DNA of 64,000 nt from Mangrovibrevibacter kandeliae. Its GTDB lineage: Bacteria; Pseudomonadota; Alphaproteobacteria; Rhizobiales; Rhizobiaceae. Positions 1 through 9,456 of the stretch are shown here, piece after piece. Made by a program: the position numbers and the translations under genes. The stretch is taken from positions 396,017 to 460,016 of the forward strand of contig NZ_JANIFJ010000003.1 of assembly GCF_024519155.1 (NCBI RefSeq), given 5' to 3'. The notes under the pieces were generated by a model that had not been told where the DNA came from, made no database searches, and was given only the letters and a program-made list of their open reading frames with translations. The first letter of the stretch is position 1. Each line of letters begins with the position of its first letter.

Positions 1-1235
1 TGGACGCCATCGCGGCCCTGGCGCGCGAGGACGTGTCGGAGGTGGCGGCGCAGGCGCTCGGCGCCGAAACGCCGATCTTCGGACCGGACTACCTGATCCC
101 CTCGCCCTTCGACCCGCGGCTGATCCTGAAGATTGCCCCCGCCGTCGCCAAGGCGGCCGAGGCGACCGGCGTCGCCGGCCGGCCGATCGTGGACGTCGAC
201 GCCTATCTCGATCGGCTCAACCGCTTCGTCTACCGCTCGCGGCTGATCATGAAGCCGGTGTTCCAGATCGCGCGCGATTCGGGCAAGCGGGTCATCTTCG
301 CCGACGGCGAGGACGAGCGCGTGCTGCGCGCCGCGCAGGTGATGCTGGAGGAGCGGCTCGGCGTCCCGATCCTGATCGGTCGCCCCGGCGTCATCACCAA
401 CCGGCTGGAGCGCTACGGGCTGAAGATCCGCCCGAAGACCGATTTCGAAGTGGTGAACCCGGAGGACGACCCGCGCTACCGCGATTACGTCGATCACTAC
501 TTCTCCAAGGTCGGTCGCAAGGGCGTGAACCCGGACACCGCCCGCACCGTGGTTCGCACCAACACCACGGTGATCGGCGCCATCGCCGTGTCGCGGCGCG
601 AAGCGGACGCGCTGATCTGCGGCCTCGAAGGGCGCTACGCGCCGCACTTGCGCGACATCCGCCAGGTGATCGGGCTCGCCGATGGCGTCTGCAAGTTCGC
701 CGCCGTCAGCCTGCTGATCTCGCCACAGGGCTCGAAGTTCTTCCTCGACACCTATGTCCAACGCCAGCCCTCGGCCGAGGAGATCGCCGAGATGACGCTG
801 CTCGCGGCGGCCGAGATCCGGCGCTTCGGCCTGACGCCGAAGGCGGCGCTCGTCTCCCACTCCAATTTTGGCACGGACGAGACCGACGAGACCAAGAAGC
901 TGCGCATCGCGCTGCAGCTGATCCGCGAGCAGGCGCCCGATCTCGAGATCGACGGCGAGATGCACGGCGACGCTGCGCTGTCGGAGCCGCTGCGCCGCCG
1001 GGTGATGCCGCACACGACGCTGACCGGAGAGGCGAACCTCCTCGTCTTCCCCAATCTCGATGCGGCGAACATCACCATGAACGTGGTCAAGGCGATGACC
1101 GATTCCCTGCATGTCGGCCCGATCCTGATGGGCGCGCGCTCGCCGGCGCACATCCTGACGCCGTCGGTCACCTCGCGCGGGATCGTTAACATCGCTGCGA
1201 TCGCGGTCGCCGAGGCGGTGCAGCGCGGCAGCTGA
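1..1235 (+). CDS. maeB: NADP-dependent malic enzyme, C-terminal part (5' end outside window)
   Basis: Malic enzyme decarboxylates malate to pyruvate with NAD(P)+. Only the C-terminal 400 or so residues are present; the frame is open to the first base, so the start lies upstream. The visible part opens with the end of the catalytic half (D-A-I-A-A-L-A-R-E-D-V, then a segment with PSPFDPRLI) and continues into a phosphotransacetylase-like domain (FADGEDERVLRAAQ near the start, SHSNFGTDET and MHGDAAL further on). This fusion is usual for the long bacterial MaeB enzymes of about 760 residues, where the tail binds acetyl-CoA as a regulator and is not a working transacetylase. A GTG at 33 is internal and not the true start. 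The gene converges on gltX. Confidence 0.93.
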   Translation, partial: DAIAALAREDVSEVAAQALGAETPIFGPDYLIPSPFDPRLILKIAPAVAKAAEATGVAGRPIVDVDAYLDRLNRFVYRSRLIMKPVFQIARDSGKRVIFADGEDERVLRAAQVMLEERLGVPILIGRPGVITNRLERYGLKIRPKTDFEVVNPEDDPRYRDYVDHYFSKVGRKGVNPDTARTVVRTNTTVIGAIAVSRREADALICGLEGRYAPHLRDIRQVIGLADGVCKFAAVSLLISPQGSKFFLDTYVQRQPSAEEIAEMTLLAAAEIRRFGLTPKAALVSHSNFGTDETDETKKLRIALQLIREQAPDLEIDGEMHGDAALSEPLRRRVMPHTTLTGEANLLVFPNLDAANITMNVVKAMTDSLHVGPILMGARSPAHILTPSVTSRGIVNIAAIAVAEAVQRGS

Positions 1236-1318
1236 TCACGCCCCGGCGCGACACGGTCCTGAGACGCGCCGGAACGAACCTCGAAGCGTCACGGCGAATG
1301 CGAGGGCGTGGCGACATC

Positions 1319-1352
1319 CCCGCCCTTCGCGGGCCCTGCGGGTTGCCGCAGG
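1319..1352. terminator. Two tandem hairpins between convergent maeB and gltX
   Basis: CCCGC-CCTTC-GCGGG at 1319-1333 is followed by a perfect 7-bp stem CCTGCGG-GTTG-CCGCAGG at 1335-1352. The hairpins sit in the 147-bp space between two convergent stop codons, so they could end transcription from both sides. There is no T-run, which makes intrinsic termination uncertain. Confidence 0.4.
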
Positions 1353-1382
1353 ATGCGGGTGTTTGCCGGCGTCGCGGTGGGC

Positions 1383-2777
1383 TTACCCCTCTTGTCGAGC
1401 GGCGGCCGCCGTGAGCCGCGCCACGGCGCGGTCCCGGCCGATCAGCGGCAGGAGCTCGCTCATCTCCGGGCCGTGATCGAGCCCGGTCAGGGCGAGCCGC
1501 AGAGGCATGAACAGCGCACGCCCCTTGCGGCCCGTCAATTCCTTCACCTTGCCGGTCCAGGCCTTCCACGCCGCGCCGTCCCAGGGCGCCGGCGGCAGCA
1601 GCGCGGCGGCACTGCCGAGAAAGACGGCGTCCTCGCCGGCCGGCGCCGTCGGAGGTACCGCGCCGTATACGACGTCGCGCCACAGTGCTGCATCGGCCAC
1701 GCGGGTGCAGTTGCCCCGCACCGCCAGCCAGAACGCCTCCGCCTCGGCGTCCGGCACGCAAAATGCCCTGAGACGCTCGGCGGCCGCGGCATAGGGCATG
1801 GCGTGCACGAGGTCGGCATTCAGGCGATCGAGCTCGGCCGGGTCGAACTTCGAAGCGGAGCTGCCGCCCTCGGTGAGGTCGACTCGCGCGGCCAGTGCGT
1901 CGAGGTCCGGCAGCGCCTCGATCGCCCCTGGCAGACCGACCAGCGTCGCAAGTGAGGCGACGGCCATCGGCTCGTAGCCGTCCTGGCGCAGGGCACGCAG
2001 CGACAGGGCGCCGGTGCGTTTCGACAGGCCCTCCCCATCGATCGTGGTGATCAGGTTGTGATGCCCGAACACCGGCACCGGCAGGCCCAGCGCCTCGAAG
2101 ATCGCGATCTGCACCCCGGTGTTGGTGACGTGGTCGTCGCCGCGAATGACGTGGGTGATGCCGAAGGCGCCGTCGTCCACCACCGAGGTGAGCGTATAGA
2201 GGTAGCTGCCGTCCTCGCGCACCAGGACAGGGTCGGAGAGCGAGCCGAGATCGACCGTCTGCCGGCCGCGCACGAGGTCGTCCCAGTGCAGCTCTGTCCG
2301 TTCCGGCCGTGCCGGATCGTCGGTGAAGTTCGGGAGCCGGAACCGCCAGTGCGGACGTCGGCCCTCGGCTTCGTGAGCCGCACGCTCCGCCTCGGTCAGA
2401 CGAAGCGCTTCGCGCCCATAGATCGGCGGCAGGCCGCGCGCCATCTGCCGCTTGCGCCGGCGCTCCAACTCCTCCGGCGTCTCCCAGCATGGATAGAGCA
2501 CGCCGCTGGCCCGCAGGGAGTCCGCCGCCGCGTCGTACTGCGCGAGACGGTCCGACTGGCGCTCCACCCAGTCGGTGGCGATGCCGATCCACCGCAGATC
2601 CTGAAGGATCGCCTCGGCATATTCCGGCTTCGAGCGCTGGATGTCGGTGTCGTCGAAGCGCAGGAGAAAGCGGCCGCCGTATCGGCGGGCATAGAGCCAG
2701 TTGAACAGCGCCGGGCGCAGATTGCCGATGTGCAGGAAGCCGGTCGGCGACGGCGCGAAGCGGACGGTCGGGATCAT
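1383..2777 (-). CDS. gltX: Glutamate--tRNA ligase
   Basis: Class I aminoacyl-tRNA synthetase that charges tRNA with glutamate in the cytoplasm. The 464 residues match the family length. The N-terminal signature [12 protein letters not shown] (residues 8-19) is the HIGH motif with Asn in last place, a common GluRS variant. The catalytic core follows with RFDDTD. The KMSKS-equivalent loop GLSKRTG lies near residue 250 and the anticodon-binding half follows. The ATG start puts the signature at the usual distance from the N terminus; no clear SD is visible. Many Rhizobiales carry two GltX paralogues; which one this is cannot be told here. Confidence 0.95.
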   Translation of the reverse strand: MIPTVRFAPSPTGFLHIGNLRPALFNWLYARRYGGRFLLRFDDTDIQRSKPEYAEAILQDLRWIGIATDWVERQSDRLAQYDAAADSLRASGVLYPCWETPEELERRRKRQMARGLPPIYGREALRLTEAERAAHEAEGRRPHWRFRLPNFTDDPARPERTELHWDDLVRGRQTVDLGSLSDPVLVREDGSYLYTLTSVVDDGAFGITHVIRGDDHVTNTGVQIAIFEALGLPVPVFGHHNLITTIDGEGLSKRTGALSLRALRQDGYEPMAVASLATLVGLPGAIEALPDLDALAARVDLTEGGSSASKFDPAELDRLNADLVHAMPYAAAAERLRAFCVPDAEAEAFWLAVRGNCTRVADAALWRDVVYGAVPPTAPAGEDAVFLGSAAALLPPAPWDGAAWKAWTGKVKELTGRKGRALFMPLRLALTGLDHGPEMSELLPLIGRDRAVARLTAAAARQEG

Positions 2778-2830
2778 GCCCGGGAGGTATTCAAAAGACG
2801 CTGCGGAGGCAATCGGCGATGATCATGCAG

Positions 2831-2851
2831 GTGCAGCGAACGCGCCTGCAC
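2831..2851 (-). terminator. Inverted repeat after the small membrane protein gene
   Basis: GTGCAG-N9-CTGCAC is a perfect 6-bp inverted repeat. It lies 14 bp beyond the stop of the small membrane protein gene and 54 bp ahead of gltX on the same strand. It could be a weak terminator or part of the gltX leader. No T-run follows. Confidence 0.3.
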
Positions 2852-2864
2852 GCCACCCTTCAAC

Positions 2865-3128
2865 TCACACCAGCGCCGAAGCGAGCAGCCAGCCATACGC
2901 GAGAAGGCCGGCGACGAGCAGTGGCACGCCGATCCACAGCTGGCGCCGGGCATAGCGCCGCTCGGCCCCGCCGGCGCCTTGAAGAGCCGCGCCGCCGGCG
3001 GCGGCGGCCGTGCCGCCGCGACGCTTGAGGCGCCACGTCACCAGGCCGTAGCGCAGGAGGAAGAGGAGTCCGACCAGCACCAGCATCGGAGCCAGCGAGG
3101 CGAGCGGAGGGAGTTCCCCGTCCGTCAT
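2865..3128 (-). CDS. Small two-helix membrane protein, unknown function
   Basis: I do not recognise a family. From the ATG at 3128 the product is 87 residues with two hydrophobic segments (about residues 11-32 and 65-84) joined by a basic, Ala/Gly-rich loop (WRLKRRGG, then ERRYARRQ). This suggests a small inner-membrane protein with the loop in the cytoplasm. An in-frame upstream start at 3173 would add 15 residues that look non-coding. Upstream on this strand a perfect TTGACA lies at 3224-3219, but no convincing -10 box follows at the right distance. It precedes gltX in the same direction with an 87-bp gap. Confidence 0.55.
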   Translation of the reverse strand: MTDGELPPLASLAPMLVLVGLLFLLRYGLVTWRLKRRGGTAAAAGGAALQGAGGAERRYARRQLWIGVPLLVAGLLAYGWLLASALV

Positions 3129-3303
3129 GCGCGAGCCCTCGCTGGCGACACCTGGCACCCCGCGGCTGTGCACTTTTCAATCACCATGACAAATCCTCAG
3201 CCCTTCGGCACTTTTTTCTGTCAAGAAAGTTTGCCAGATACCACGTCGTCGTGCCGTCGTGGTTCCACCGCACAGGGATCGCCGGCCAGCGCACGGAGTG
3301 AGT

Positions 3304-3972
3304 GTGTACGATATCCTGAATCTCATCAGCGAGTTCGGCCCCGTGATCGTCTTCGCGGGCACCTTCGTCGAAGGCGAGGTGTTCGCGATCGTCGGCGGCT
3401 TTCTCGCCTATCGCGGTATCTACTCGCTCGAGTTCATCGCGCTCCTGGCCTTCGTCGGCTCGTTTCTCGGCGATCTCGCGGTGTTTCTCTTCGCGCGCTT
3501 CTTCAGCGGTCACCGCTGGGTGGCACGATGGCGCGCGCGGCCGAAATTCGCCAAGGCCCTGAAGCTCGTCGAACGCTATCAGGCATTCTTCGTGATCGTG
3601 AACCGCTACATCTACGGACTGCGCGTGCCCGGGCTCATCGCCCTCGGCATGTCGAGGATCAGTCTCACGCGGTTCCTCGTGCTGAACTTCGTCGGCGCGG
3701 CGATCTGGGCCGGCCTGTTCACGTCGATCGGCTTCGTCTTCGGCTATTCGATCGGCTCGGTCTTCGCCCAGCTCGAGCTGATGGAGCGGTCGCTCGGGAT
3801 CACCCTCGGCGTCATCGCGGTCGCCCTCGCCGGCTGGTTCGCGTGGCGCCAGTGGGGGCCGGTGTTCGCCCGGCGCATCCTGCCGCGACGCCGTGGCAGC
3901 GAAGGCCATGACGGCCTCGTGCGGATCAAGACGCGGGCCGAAGGCGTACCCGGCGGCTCCTCGGAAGACTGA
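3304..3972 (+). CDS. DedA family (VTT domain) membrane protein
   Basis: Inner-membrane protein of the DedA/SNARE-associated family. Members of this family act in lipid handling, including undecaprenyl-phosphate or phospholipid translocation; the substrate here is unknown. The GTG at 3304 is chosen because GGAG at 3295-3298 lies 5 bases ahead; GTG 3298 overlaps that SD, and earlier starts read through unlikely sequence. The 222-residue product shows the family pattern: an early re-entrant stretch with GTFVEGE (residues 19-25), a central basic segment, the RYIYGLRVPGLIALGMSR motif region, and later hydrophobic helices. The C-terminal tail is short and charged. It converges on the DAHP synthase gene. 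Confidence 0.88.
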   Translation: MYDILNLISEFGPVIVFAGTFVEGEVFAIVGGFLAYRGIYSLEFIALLAFVGSFLGDLAVFLFARFFSGHRWVARWRARPKFAKALKLVERYQAFFVIVNRYIYGLRVPGLIALGMSRISLTRFLVLNFVGAAIWAGLFTSIGFVFGYSIGSVFAQLELMERSLGITLGVIAVALAGWFAWRQWGPVFARRILPRRRGSEGHDGLVRIKTRAEGVPGGSSED

Positions 3973-4158
3973 AGGCGGCGCGCCTCGAACTGCGAGGCAT
4001 CCGGGCGGCCCTCGCCGGGCAGCGCGGCAAGAGAACCGGTCCGGCGCAGGTGACCGATCACGACGTCTTCGGCGCAGCGATGTCGCCAGCGCCGTCCGCG
4101 CGCCGGATCCGCAGGCCGGGGATGCCGGGCCGCCTTGCGGGCAGCCCGAGGGCCGCCG

Positions 4159-5538
4159 TCAGAAGTTGACGGCCTTGCGCGCCGGCACCGACTCACGGTC
4201 CTTCTTCAGAAGCTCGGCGACGAGGAAGGCGAGTTCCAGCGCCTGCGTGGCGTTCAGCCGTGGATCGCAGTGGGTGTGGTAGCGGTCGGACAGATCTTCC
4301 GCCGAGACCGCCCGCGTGCCGCCGGTGCACTCGGTGACGTCCTTGCCGGTCATCTCCACGTGGATGCCGCCGGCATGCGTGCCCTCGGCATGGTGCACGT
4401 CGAAGAAGGACTGCACCTCCGCCAGGATGCGGTCGAAGGGGCGGGTCTTGTAGCCGTTCAGCGTGATCGTGTTGCCGTGCATCGGATCGCAGGACCAGAC
4501 GACCTTGCGGCCCTCCTTCTGCACGGCCCGGATCAGCTTCGGCAGATGTGCCTCGACCTTCTCGTGGCCGAAGCGGGCGATCAGCGTGAGGCGGCCGGGA
4601 ATGTTGTCCGGGTTCAGCTTGTCGATCAGGCGGATCAGGCCGTCCGGCTCGAGCGAGGGCCCGCACTTGAGGCCAATCGGATTGCGGATCCCGCGGCAGA
4701 ACTCGACGTGCGCGTTGTTCTCCTGACGGGTCCGGTCGCCGATCCAGATCATGTGACCGGACGTGGCGTACCAGTCGCCGGAGGTTGAATCGACGCGCGT
4801 CAGCGCCTCCTCGTAGCCGAGCAGCAGCGCCTCGTGGCTGGTGAAGAAGTCGGTCTCGCGCAGCGACGGATGGCTCTCGGCGTTGATGCCGATCGCCCGC
4901 ATGAAATGCATCGTCTCGGAGATGCGGTCGGCGAGCTGGCGGTAGCGCGCGGCCTGCGGGCTGTCGGCGAGGAAGCCGAGCATCCAGGTGTGGACGTTCT
5001 CCAGGTTGGCGTAGCCGCCCTGCGCGAAGGCGCGCAGCAGATTCAGCGTGGCGGCCGACTGCCGGTAGGCCATCTCCTGGCGCTCCGGGTTCGGGATTCG
5101 CGAAGCCTCGTCGAACTCGATGCCATTGATGATGTCGCCGCGGTAGGACGGGAGCGTCTGGCCGTCGCGGGTCTCGTCCGGGTTCGAACGCGGCTTGGCG
5201 AACTGACCAGCGATGCGCCCGACCTTCACCACCGGCGAGGACGCGGCGAAGGTCAGCACCACCGCCATCTGCAGGAAGGCGCGGAAGAAGTCGCGGATGT
5301 TGTCGGCGCCATGCTCGGCGAAGCTTTCGGCGCAGTCGCCGCCCTGCAGCAGGAACGCGCGGCCCTCGGCGACCTCGCCGAGCGCGCGCATCAGCTTGCG
5401 GGCCTCACCTGCAAAGACCAGCGGCGGAAAGGTCGACAGCCGCTTCTCGGTTTCGGCGAGCGCGAGCGGATCGGGATAAGCCGGCACCTGCTCGATGGGC
5501 TTCGTGCGCCAGCTGCCGGGGGTCCAGTCCATGCTCAT
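4159..5538 (-). CDS. aroG: Class II 3-deoxy-7-phosphoheptulonate (DAHP) synthase
   Basis: Joins phosphoenolpyruvate and erythrose 4-phosphate to DAHP, the first step of the shikimate pathway to aromatic amino acids. The 459-residue product is the plant/mycobacterial-like class II form, shown by [25 protein letters not shown] (PEP/phosphate binding) and the metal and substrate segment [12 protein letters not shown]. The ATG at 5538 has a good SD (GAGGAGAGG) a few bases upstream. It is the last gene of a same-strand run rpiA, DUF2059, gor, GGCT-like, DAHP synthase, but 150 bp separate it from its neighbour, so it probably has its own promoter. The gene symbol differs between genomes (aroG, aroF or aroH). 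Confidence 0.95.
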   Translation of the reverse strand: MSMDWTPGSWRTKPIEQVPAYPDPLALAETEKRLSTFPPLVFAGEARKLMRALGEVAEGRAFLLQGGDCAESFAEHGADNIRDFFRAFLQMAVVLTFAASSPVVKVGRIAGQFAKPRSNPDETRDGQTLPSYRGDIINGIEFDEASRIPNPERQEMAYRQSAATLNLLRAFAQGGYANLENVHTWMLGFLADSPQAARYRQLADRISETMHFMRAIGINAESHPSLRETDFFTSHEALLLGYEEALTRVDSTSGDWYATSGHMIWIGDRTRQENNAHVEFCRGIRNPIGLKCGPSLEPDGLIRLIDKLNPDNIPGRLTLIARFGHEKVEAHLPKLIRAVQKEGRKVVWSCDPMHGNTITLNGYKTRPFDRILAEVQSFFDVHHAEGTHAGGIHVEMTGKDVTECTGGTRAVSAEDLSDRYHTHCDPRLNATQALELAFLVAELLKKDRESVPARKAVNF

Positions 5539-5688
5539 TGCCTCTCCTCGCGAGAGCCTCCGCCTCTGCCGTGCCGATCGCTGTCTGGGTTGCAGGGGCG
5601 CGAGACGTTCGTTCGAACCGTCGCGTCCAAAGGCGGGCTTATAGCACTCCTGCCGGGCTTGTCATCCCGCCCGCGCATCCGTGACGCT

Positions 5689-6360
5689 TCAGCATGGCAC
5701 GATGTAGCTGACGCCCCGCTCGGTCAGCAGCCGGTCGAACAGTTCCGCCTCGCCCGGATGCAGCGCCACCGAGCGCGGGTAGCGCGGGGCGAGCCGGTCG
5801 AGCAGCACCTCGGCCTCGAACCCGTCGGTCTCGTCGACGAAGCGGCGCAGGCCCTTCTCGCCGTAGAGGCCGAAGAAGCCCTGCATGACCGCATCGAGAT
5901 AGGACTGGAGGATGATGCAGGACACGTCCTCCGCGGTCGGCTCGTCGCGGGACGCCTCGTAGATGAAGAGCGGCACCCCGGCCGCCGGCCCGTGCTCCAC
6001 GCTGACCCGGGCGGGCTGCACCAGCCGGCGCTTGTATCCCGCTTCCCGTTCGTCCACCGCCGGCAGATGGTCGGCGTGATCGAAGACCACCACGCCCTCG
6101 GTCTCGAACTGCGCCTCCGGCCGCACGGTCAGCAGCGCGACCGGCGGGATGCTGCGCGGCATCCAGAAGCGGCGCCAGCCGCGGACCCGCGCCCGCCGGA
6201 TGGCAAGGAACTTCGTGCGCAGGGTCAGCCGGTTCACCAGCGACCCGTAGCCGAAGTAACTGACGACCTTGCCCTCCTCCAGGAGGCGGCGGAGATCGGG
6301 GTGATCCTCGTGGACAAGCATGAGTCGCAGTTTACGGAAACTTCCAGCGAGGGGAAGCAT
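5689..6360 (-). CDS. Gamma-glutamylcyclotransferase-like protein
   Basis: The N-terminal FGYGSLVN motif and a later Glu in DEREAGYKRR mark the GGCT/AIG2 fold. Family members cyclise gamma-glutamyl groups to 5-oxoproline, using the YGSL loop to bind the gamma-glutamyl moiety and the Glu as catalytic base. The 223-residue frame may start at ATG 6360 or at ATG 6321 (MLVHEDHPDL); neither has a clear SD. The second gives a more usual distance to the YGSL motif. It lies just after gor on the same strand, so a role in glutathione or gamma-glutamyl peptide turnover is plausible, but the substrate is not shown by the sequence. Confidence 0.8.
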   Translation of the reverse strand: MLPLAGSFRKLRLMLVHEDHPDLRRLLEEGKVVSYFGYGSLVNRLTLRTKFLAIRRARVRGWRRFWMPRSIPPVALLTVRPEAQFETEGVVVFDHADHLPAVDEREAGYKRRLVQPARVSVEHGPAAGVPLFIYEASRDEPTAEDVSCIILQSYLDAVMQGFFGLYGEKGLRRFVDETDGFEAEVLLDRLAPRYPRSVALHPGEAELFDRLLTERGVSYIVPC

Positions 6361-6376
6361 CGGCGACGCGAAACCG

Positions 6377-7771
6377 TCACACGCGATCGCCGCCCTCGAG
6401 CCGATAGCTGGGCTCGTACATCGTGACGAGCTCCTCGGCCGCGGTCGGATGCAGCGCCATCGTCGCGTCGAACTGATCCTTGGTCAGACCGGCCTTCACC
6501 GCGACGCCGAGCACCTGCGCGAGTTCGCCGGCGTCGGGACCGAACACATGCGCCCCGACGACGCGCTGCGTCGACCCGTCGACGACGAGCTTCATCAGCA
6601 TCCGCTCCTGCCGACCGGAGAGCGTGTTCTTCATCGGCTTGAAGGACGCGCGGTAGATATCGACGCTCGCGAACGCCTTGGCGGCCTGCGCTTCGGTGAG
6701 GCCGACCGTGCCGATCTCGGGTTGCGAGAAGACCGCCGTCGGAACCGTGTCGTAGTCGGGCTCGGTCGGATCGTCGTGGTAGAGCGTGCGGATGAGGCAC
6801 ATCGCCTCGTGGATCGCCACCGGCGTCAGCTGCAGGCGATGGGTGACGTCGCCGACCGCCCAGATGTTCGGGGCACTGGTGCGCGAATACGCATCGACCA
6901 CCACCGCGCCGCGGCTGTCCAGGGTCACGCCCGCCGCCTCGCAGCCGAGGTTCTCGGTGTTTGCCTTGCGACCGATCGCCAGCATCACCTCGTAGGCGTC
7001 CAGAATCTCGCCGCAGGCCAGATGCGCCTCGAAGCGGCCGTCCGGCTTCTGGATCACCTCGCTCAACGTGTCCTCGCAGCGGATGTCGATCCCCTTGGTG
7101 ACCATCGCCTGGTGCAGTTCGTGACGGATGTCGTCGTCGAAGCCCTGCAGGATCTCCTTGCCGCGGTAGACGAGTGTCACCTGCGAGCCGAGCCCGTGGA
7201 AGATGTTGGCAAACTCGACGGCGATGTAGCCGCCGCCGAGGATCACGATCGCCGGCGGCAGGCGCTTCAGGTGAAACGCCTCGTTGGAGGTGATGCAGTG
7301 CTCGGCGCCGGGCAGGCCGGGATGCGGGTTGGCGCGCCCGCCGACGGCGATGACGATCTGGTCCGCCGTCACCGTCCGGCCGCTGTCGGTCAGCCGGATC
7401 TCGTGCGGGCCGACGAGCTCGGCGCGCGACATCAGGATCTGCGCGCCCGCCTTCTCGACATTGGCGCGATAGATGCCCTCCAGCCGTTCGATCTCCCGAT
7501 CCTTGTTGGCGATCAGCTGGGCCCAGTCGAACTTGCGCTCGCCGACGCTCCAGCCGAAGCCGGCGGCGTCCTCGAAGCTCTCCGAGAACTGCGAGGCGTA
7601 GACCATCAGCTTCTTCGGCACGCAGCCGCGGATGACGCAGGTGCCGCCGAAGCGGTACTCCTCGGCGATGGCGACACGCTTGCCCAGCATCGCCGCCCGG
7701 CGCGCCGCGCGCACGCCGCCCGAGCCGCCACCGATGACGAAGAGGTCGTAGTCGTAGCTGCCGTCAGTCAC
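6377..7771 (-). CDS. gor: Glutathione-disulfide reductase
   Basis: Reduces oxidised glutathione with NADPH. It is a flavoprotein disulfide reductase of 464 residues. The FAD site GGGSGG is at residues 14-19. The redox-active disulfide is C45/C50 in GGTCVIRGCVPKK, and the C-terminal catalytic pair HPT...E is at about 441-447. The NADP site includes ILGGGYIAVEFA. VIRG between the two cysteines is typical of glutathione reductases, as opposed to lipoamide dehydrogenases. It sits between the DUF2059 gene upstream and the GGCT-like gene downstream, all on one strand, matching a gene order common in Rhizobiales. Confidence 0.95.
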   Translation of the reverse strand: MTDGSYDYDLFVIGGGSGGVRAARRAAMLGKRVAIAEEYRFGGTCVIRGCVPKKLMVYASQFSESFEDAAGFGWSVGERKFDWAQLIANKDREIERLEGIYRANVEKAGAQILMSRAELVGPHEIRLTDSGRTVTADQIVIAVGGRANPHPGLPGAEHCITSNEAFHLKRLPPAIVILGGGYIAVEFANIFHGLGSQVTLVYRGKEILQGFDDDIRHELHQAMVTKGIDIRCEDTLSEVIQKPDGRFEAHLACGEILDAYEVMLAIGRKANTENLGCEAAGVTLDSRGAVVVDAYSRTSAPNIWAVGDVTHRLQLTPVAIHEAMCLIRTLYHDDPTEPDYDTVPTAVFSQPEIGTVGLTEAQAAKAFASVDIYRASFKPMKNTLSGRQERMLMKLVVDGSTQRVVGAHVFGPDAGELAQVLGVAVKAGLTKDQFDATMALHPTAAEELVTMYEPSYRLEGGDRV

Positions 7772-7849
7772 CTTGAGGTCTCCCGAAAAGCGACGAGCGG
7801 CACTGAGGCCGCTCGCGAGGTCGTCACGATCGAGGCAATCAGGCCGAGA

Positions 7850-8401
7850 TCACTTGGTCGGCGTCGCGCCGGCTGCCGGCGCCTGCGGTGCAAGCGCCTT
7901 CATTCCGGCTGCGGCCTTGTCATGCAGGTCGCGCAGGATGCCCTTCGTCCAGACGTCGGCCGACGACATCATCTCGTTGGTCGCGACCGGTCCGAGCTTG
8001 ATCAGCTTCTGGCCCGCCTCCGAGGTGTAAAAATCGGAGATCTGCTTCAGCTCCTCTTCGGTGAAGAGCTTGGCGTAGATCCGGGCGATCTCGTTCTCCA
8101 GATCGGCCCGCCGCGGCGCCAGCGCGAGCGCCTCCTTGTCGACCATGTCCGAGATCTCCGTCTGGAGATTCGGGTTGTTGATGATCAGCTCCGACTTGGT
8201 CTGAGTGGCAGCGTTCAGAAGGATGTTGTCGAACGGCTCGGTGGCGCCGATGGCCTCGACCGCCGCCCGCGCGGCAGCAAGATGCGACGGCGTGACGTCC
8301 TGCTCCTGCGCATGGAGCGGCGCGACGGCAAGGCTAGCGGCGAGAACGACCGCGGCGATCGCGCCGTTGCGCATCTTGGGGCTGAACAGCATGAAGGTCA
8401 T
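7850..8401 (-). CDS. DUF2059 domain exported protein
   Basis: A 183-residue protein with an N-terminal signal peptide (hydrophobic stretch about residues 13-28, cut site near APLHAQEQ). A helical region follows, with LFTEEELKQISDFYTSEAG, a pattern typical of DUF2059 proteins. It is probably periplasmic; the biochemical function of the family is not established. Three in-frame ATGs (8401, 8392, 8374) are possible starts. GGAG lies very close to the first one, so the longest form is given. It sits between rpiA and gor on the same strand, the arrangement seen in other Rhizobiales. Confidence 0.85.
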   Translation of the reverse strand: MTFMLFSPKMRNGAIAAVVLAASLAVAPLHAQEQDVTPSHLAAARAAVEAIGATEPFDNILLNAATQTKSELIINNPNLQTEISDMVDKEALALAPRRADLENEIARIYAKLFTEEELKQISDFYTSEAGQKLIKLGPVATNEMMSSADVWTKGILRDLHDKAAAGMKALAPQAPAAGATPTK

Positions 8402-8509
8402 GACTCCATCGGATGGGGAATATGTCGGCTGCCGCCGCTCCGTTGCGGGGGTGAGTAGCCCTTGGCGGGCGCCCGAGGCAAGCCCCGCGCACGGCCCCTT
8501 GGCATCCCG

Positions 8510-9208
8510 TCAGGGCAAAGGGCCCAAGGTTTCGACGCCGTCCTGCGAGGCGATGACCGCCATCGTCGCAAGGCCAAGGAACAAGCCATGCTCGACCACG
8601 CCCGGCACGGCATGCAGCGCCAGCGACAGGGCTTCTGGATCGGGAATGCGGCCAAAAGATGCGTCGAGGATGAGGTGCCCGCCATCGGTCTCGAAGGCTT
8701 CGCGCCCACGCCGGCGCAGGTCGATGGTCCCCGACAGCCCGAGGCGGTCGGCGGCGCGTTCGATCGCGATCCGCGTCGACGCAAGACCGAAGCGGTTGAC
8801 CTCGATCGGCAGCGCGAACGTGCCGAGCGCCTCGACCAGCTTCGCGGCGTCGGCAATCACGATCATGCGGGCCGAAGCGGCGGCAACGATCTTCTCGCGG
8901 AGGAGCGCCCCGCCCCCGCCCTTGACGAGGCGGAGCGCGCCGTCGAGCTCGTCAGCCCCGTCGATGGTGAGGTCGAGTTCCGGCGTCTCGTCGAGCGTCG
9001 TCAGGGGGATCGACAGGTCGCGGCAGAGCGCCGCCGTGCGCTCCGATGTCGCGACGCCGACCACCGCGAGCCCGGCGGCCACGCGCTCGGCCAGCAGCGC
9101 CACGAAGGCCTCGGCCGTCGAGCCCGTCCCGATGCCGAGGCGCATACCGGATTCGACGTGCTCGAGAGCGGCGGCAGCGGCGGCCGTCTTCAGCGCTGCG
9201 ACATCCAT
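8510..9208 (-). CDS. rpiA: Ribose-5-phosphate isomerase A
   Basis: Interconverts ribose 5-phosphate and ribulose 5-phosphate in the pentose phosphate pathway. The 232-residue product has the RpiA phosphate loop GIGTGST (25-31), the DGADELD segment (83-89) holding catalytic Asp residues, and [12 protein letters not shown] (96-107). Start ATG 9208. First gene of the leftward run rpiA, DUF2059, gor. It is divergent from gph with 248 bp between, where a hairpin GTGCCG-N6-CGGCAC occurs at 9346-9363. Housekeeping, but its product is also a feedstock for the transketolase encoded 8 kb away. Confidence 0.96.
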   Translation of the reverse strand: MDVAALKTAAAAAALEHVESGMRLGIGTGSTAEAFVALLAERVAAGLAVVGVATSERTAALCRDLSIPLTTLDETPELDLTIDGADELDGALRLVKGGGGALLREKIVAAASARMIVIADAAKLVEALGTFALPIEVNRFGLASTRIAIERAADRLGLSGTIDLRRRGREAFETDGGHLILDASFGRIPDPEALSLALHAVPGVVEHGLFLGLATMAVIASQDGVETLGPLP

Positions 9209-9456
9209 CTCCGGCGGCCTCTCAACATCGACGACCGTCGGTGTGTAGAATCTTTCAGGGTCCTCGGAAAGCTTCCGCCGCCCCGCAAGCCTGCCTCTCC
9301 GTGCGAAATCGGAACGCGAGCCGCGTCGCGTCGACGGCGTCCGGCGTGCCGGCCGGGCGGCACACGAACCGCGACGAACGCTTGACCCGCAGCCGGACAG
9401 GACGCATCCCTCGCCCTGACCGCACGGCGCCGCCGTCCGACCACGAAAGGTGTTGC

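Noticed and set aside
1383..2777. GltX signature HIGN as a damaged HIGH motif
   Set aside because: Asn or Gly in the last place is common in bacterial GluRS proteins, and the rest of the enzyme is intact.
3219..3224. TTGACA on the minus strand as a promoter for the small membrane protein gene
   Set aside because: The -35 box is perfect but no acceptable -10 element lies 16-18 bases downstream, so it is not listed as a promoter.
5612..5630. A partial tRNA-Val-like run (TTCGAACCGTCGCGTCC) in the DAHP synthase leader
   Set aside because: Short, gapped relative to the tRNA, and with no integrase or island border near it.
6320..8458. A 712-codon open frame antisense to gor and the DUF2059 gene
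   Set aside because: No signal of coding use; both minus-strand genes are certain.
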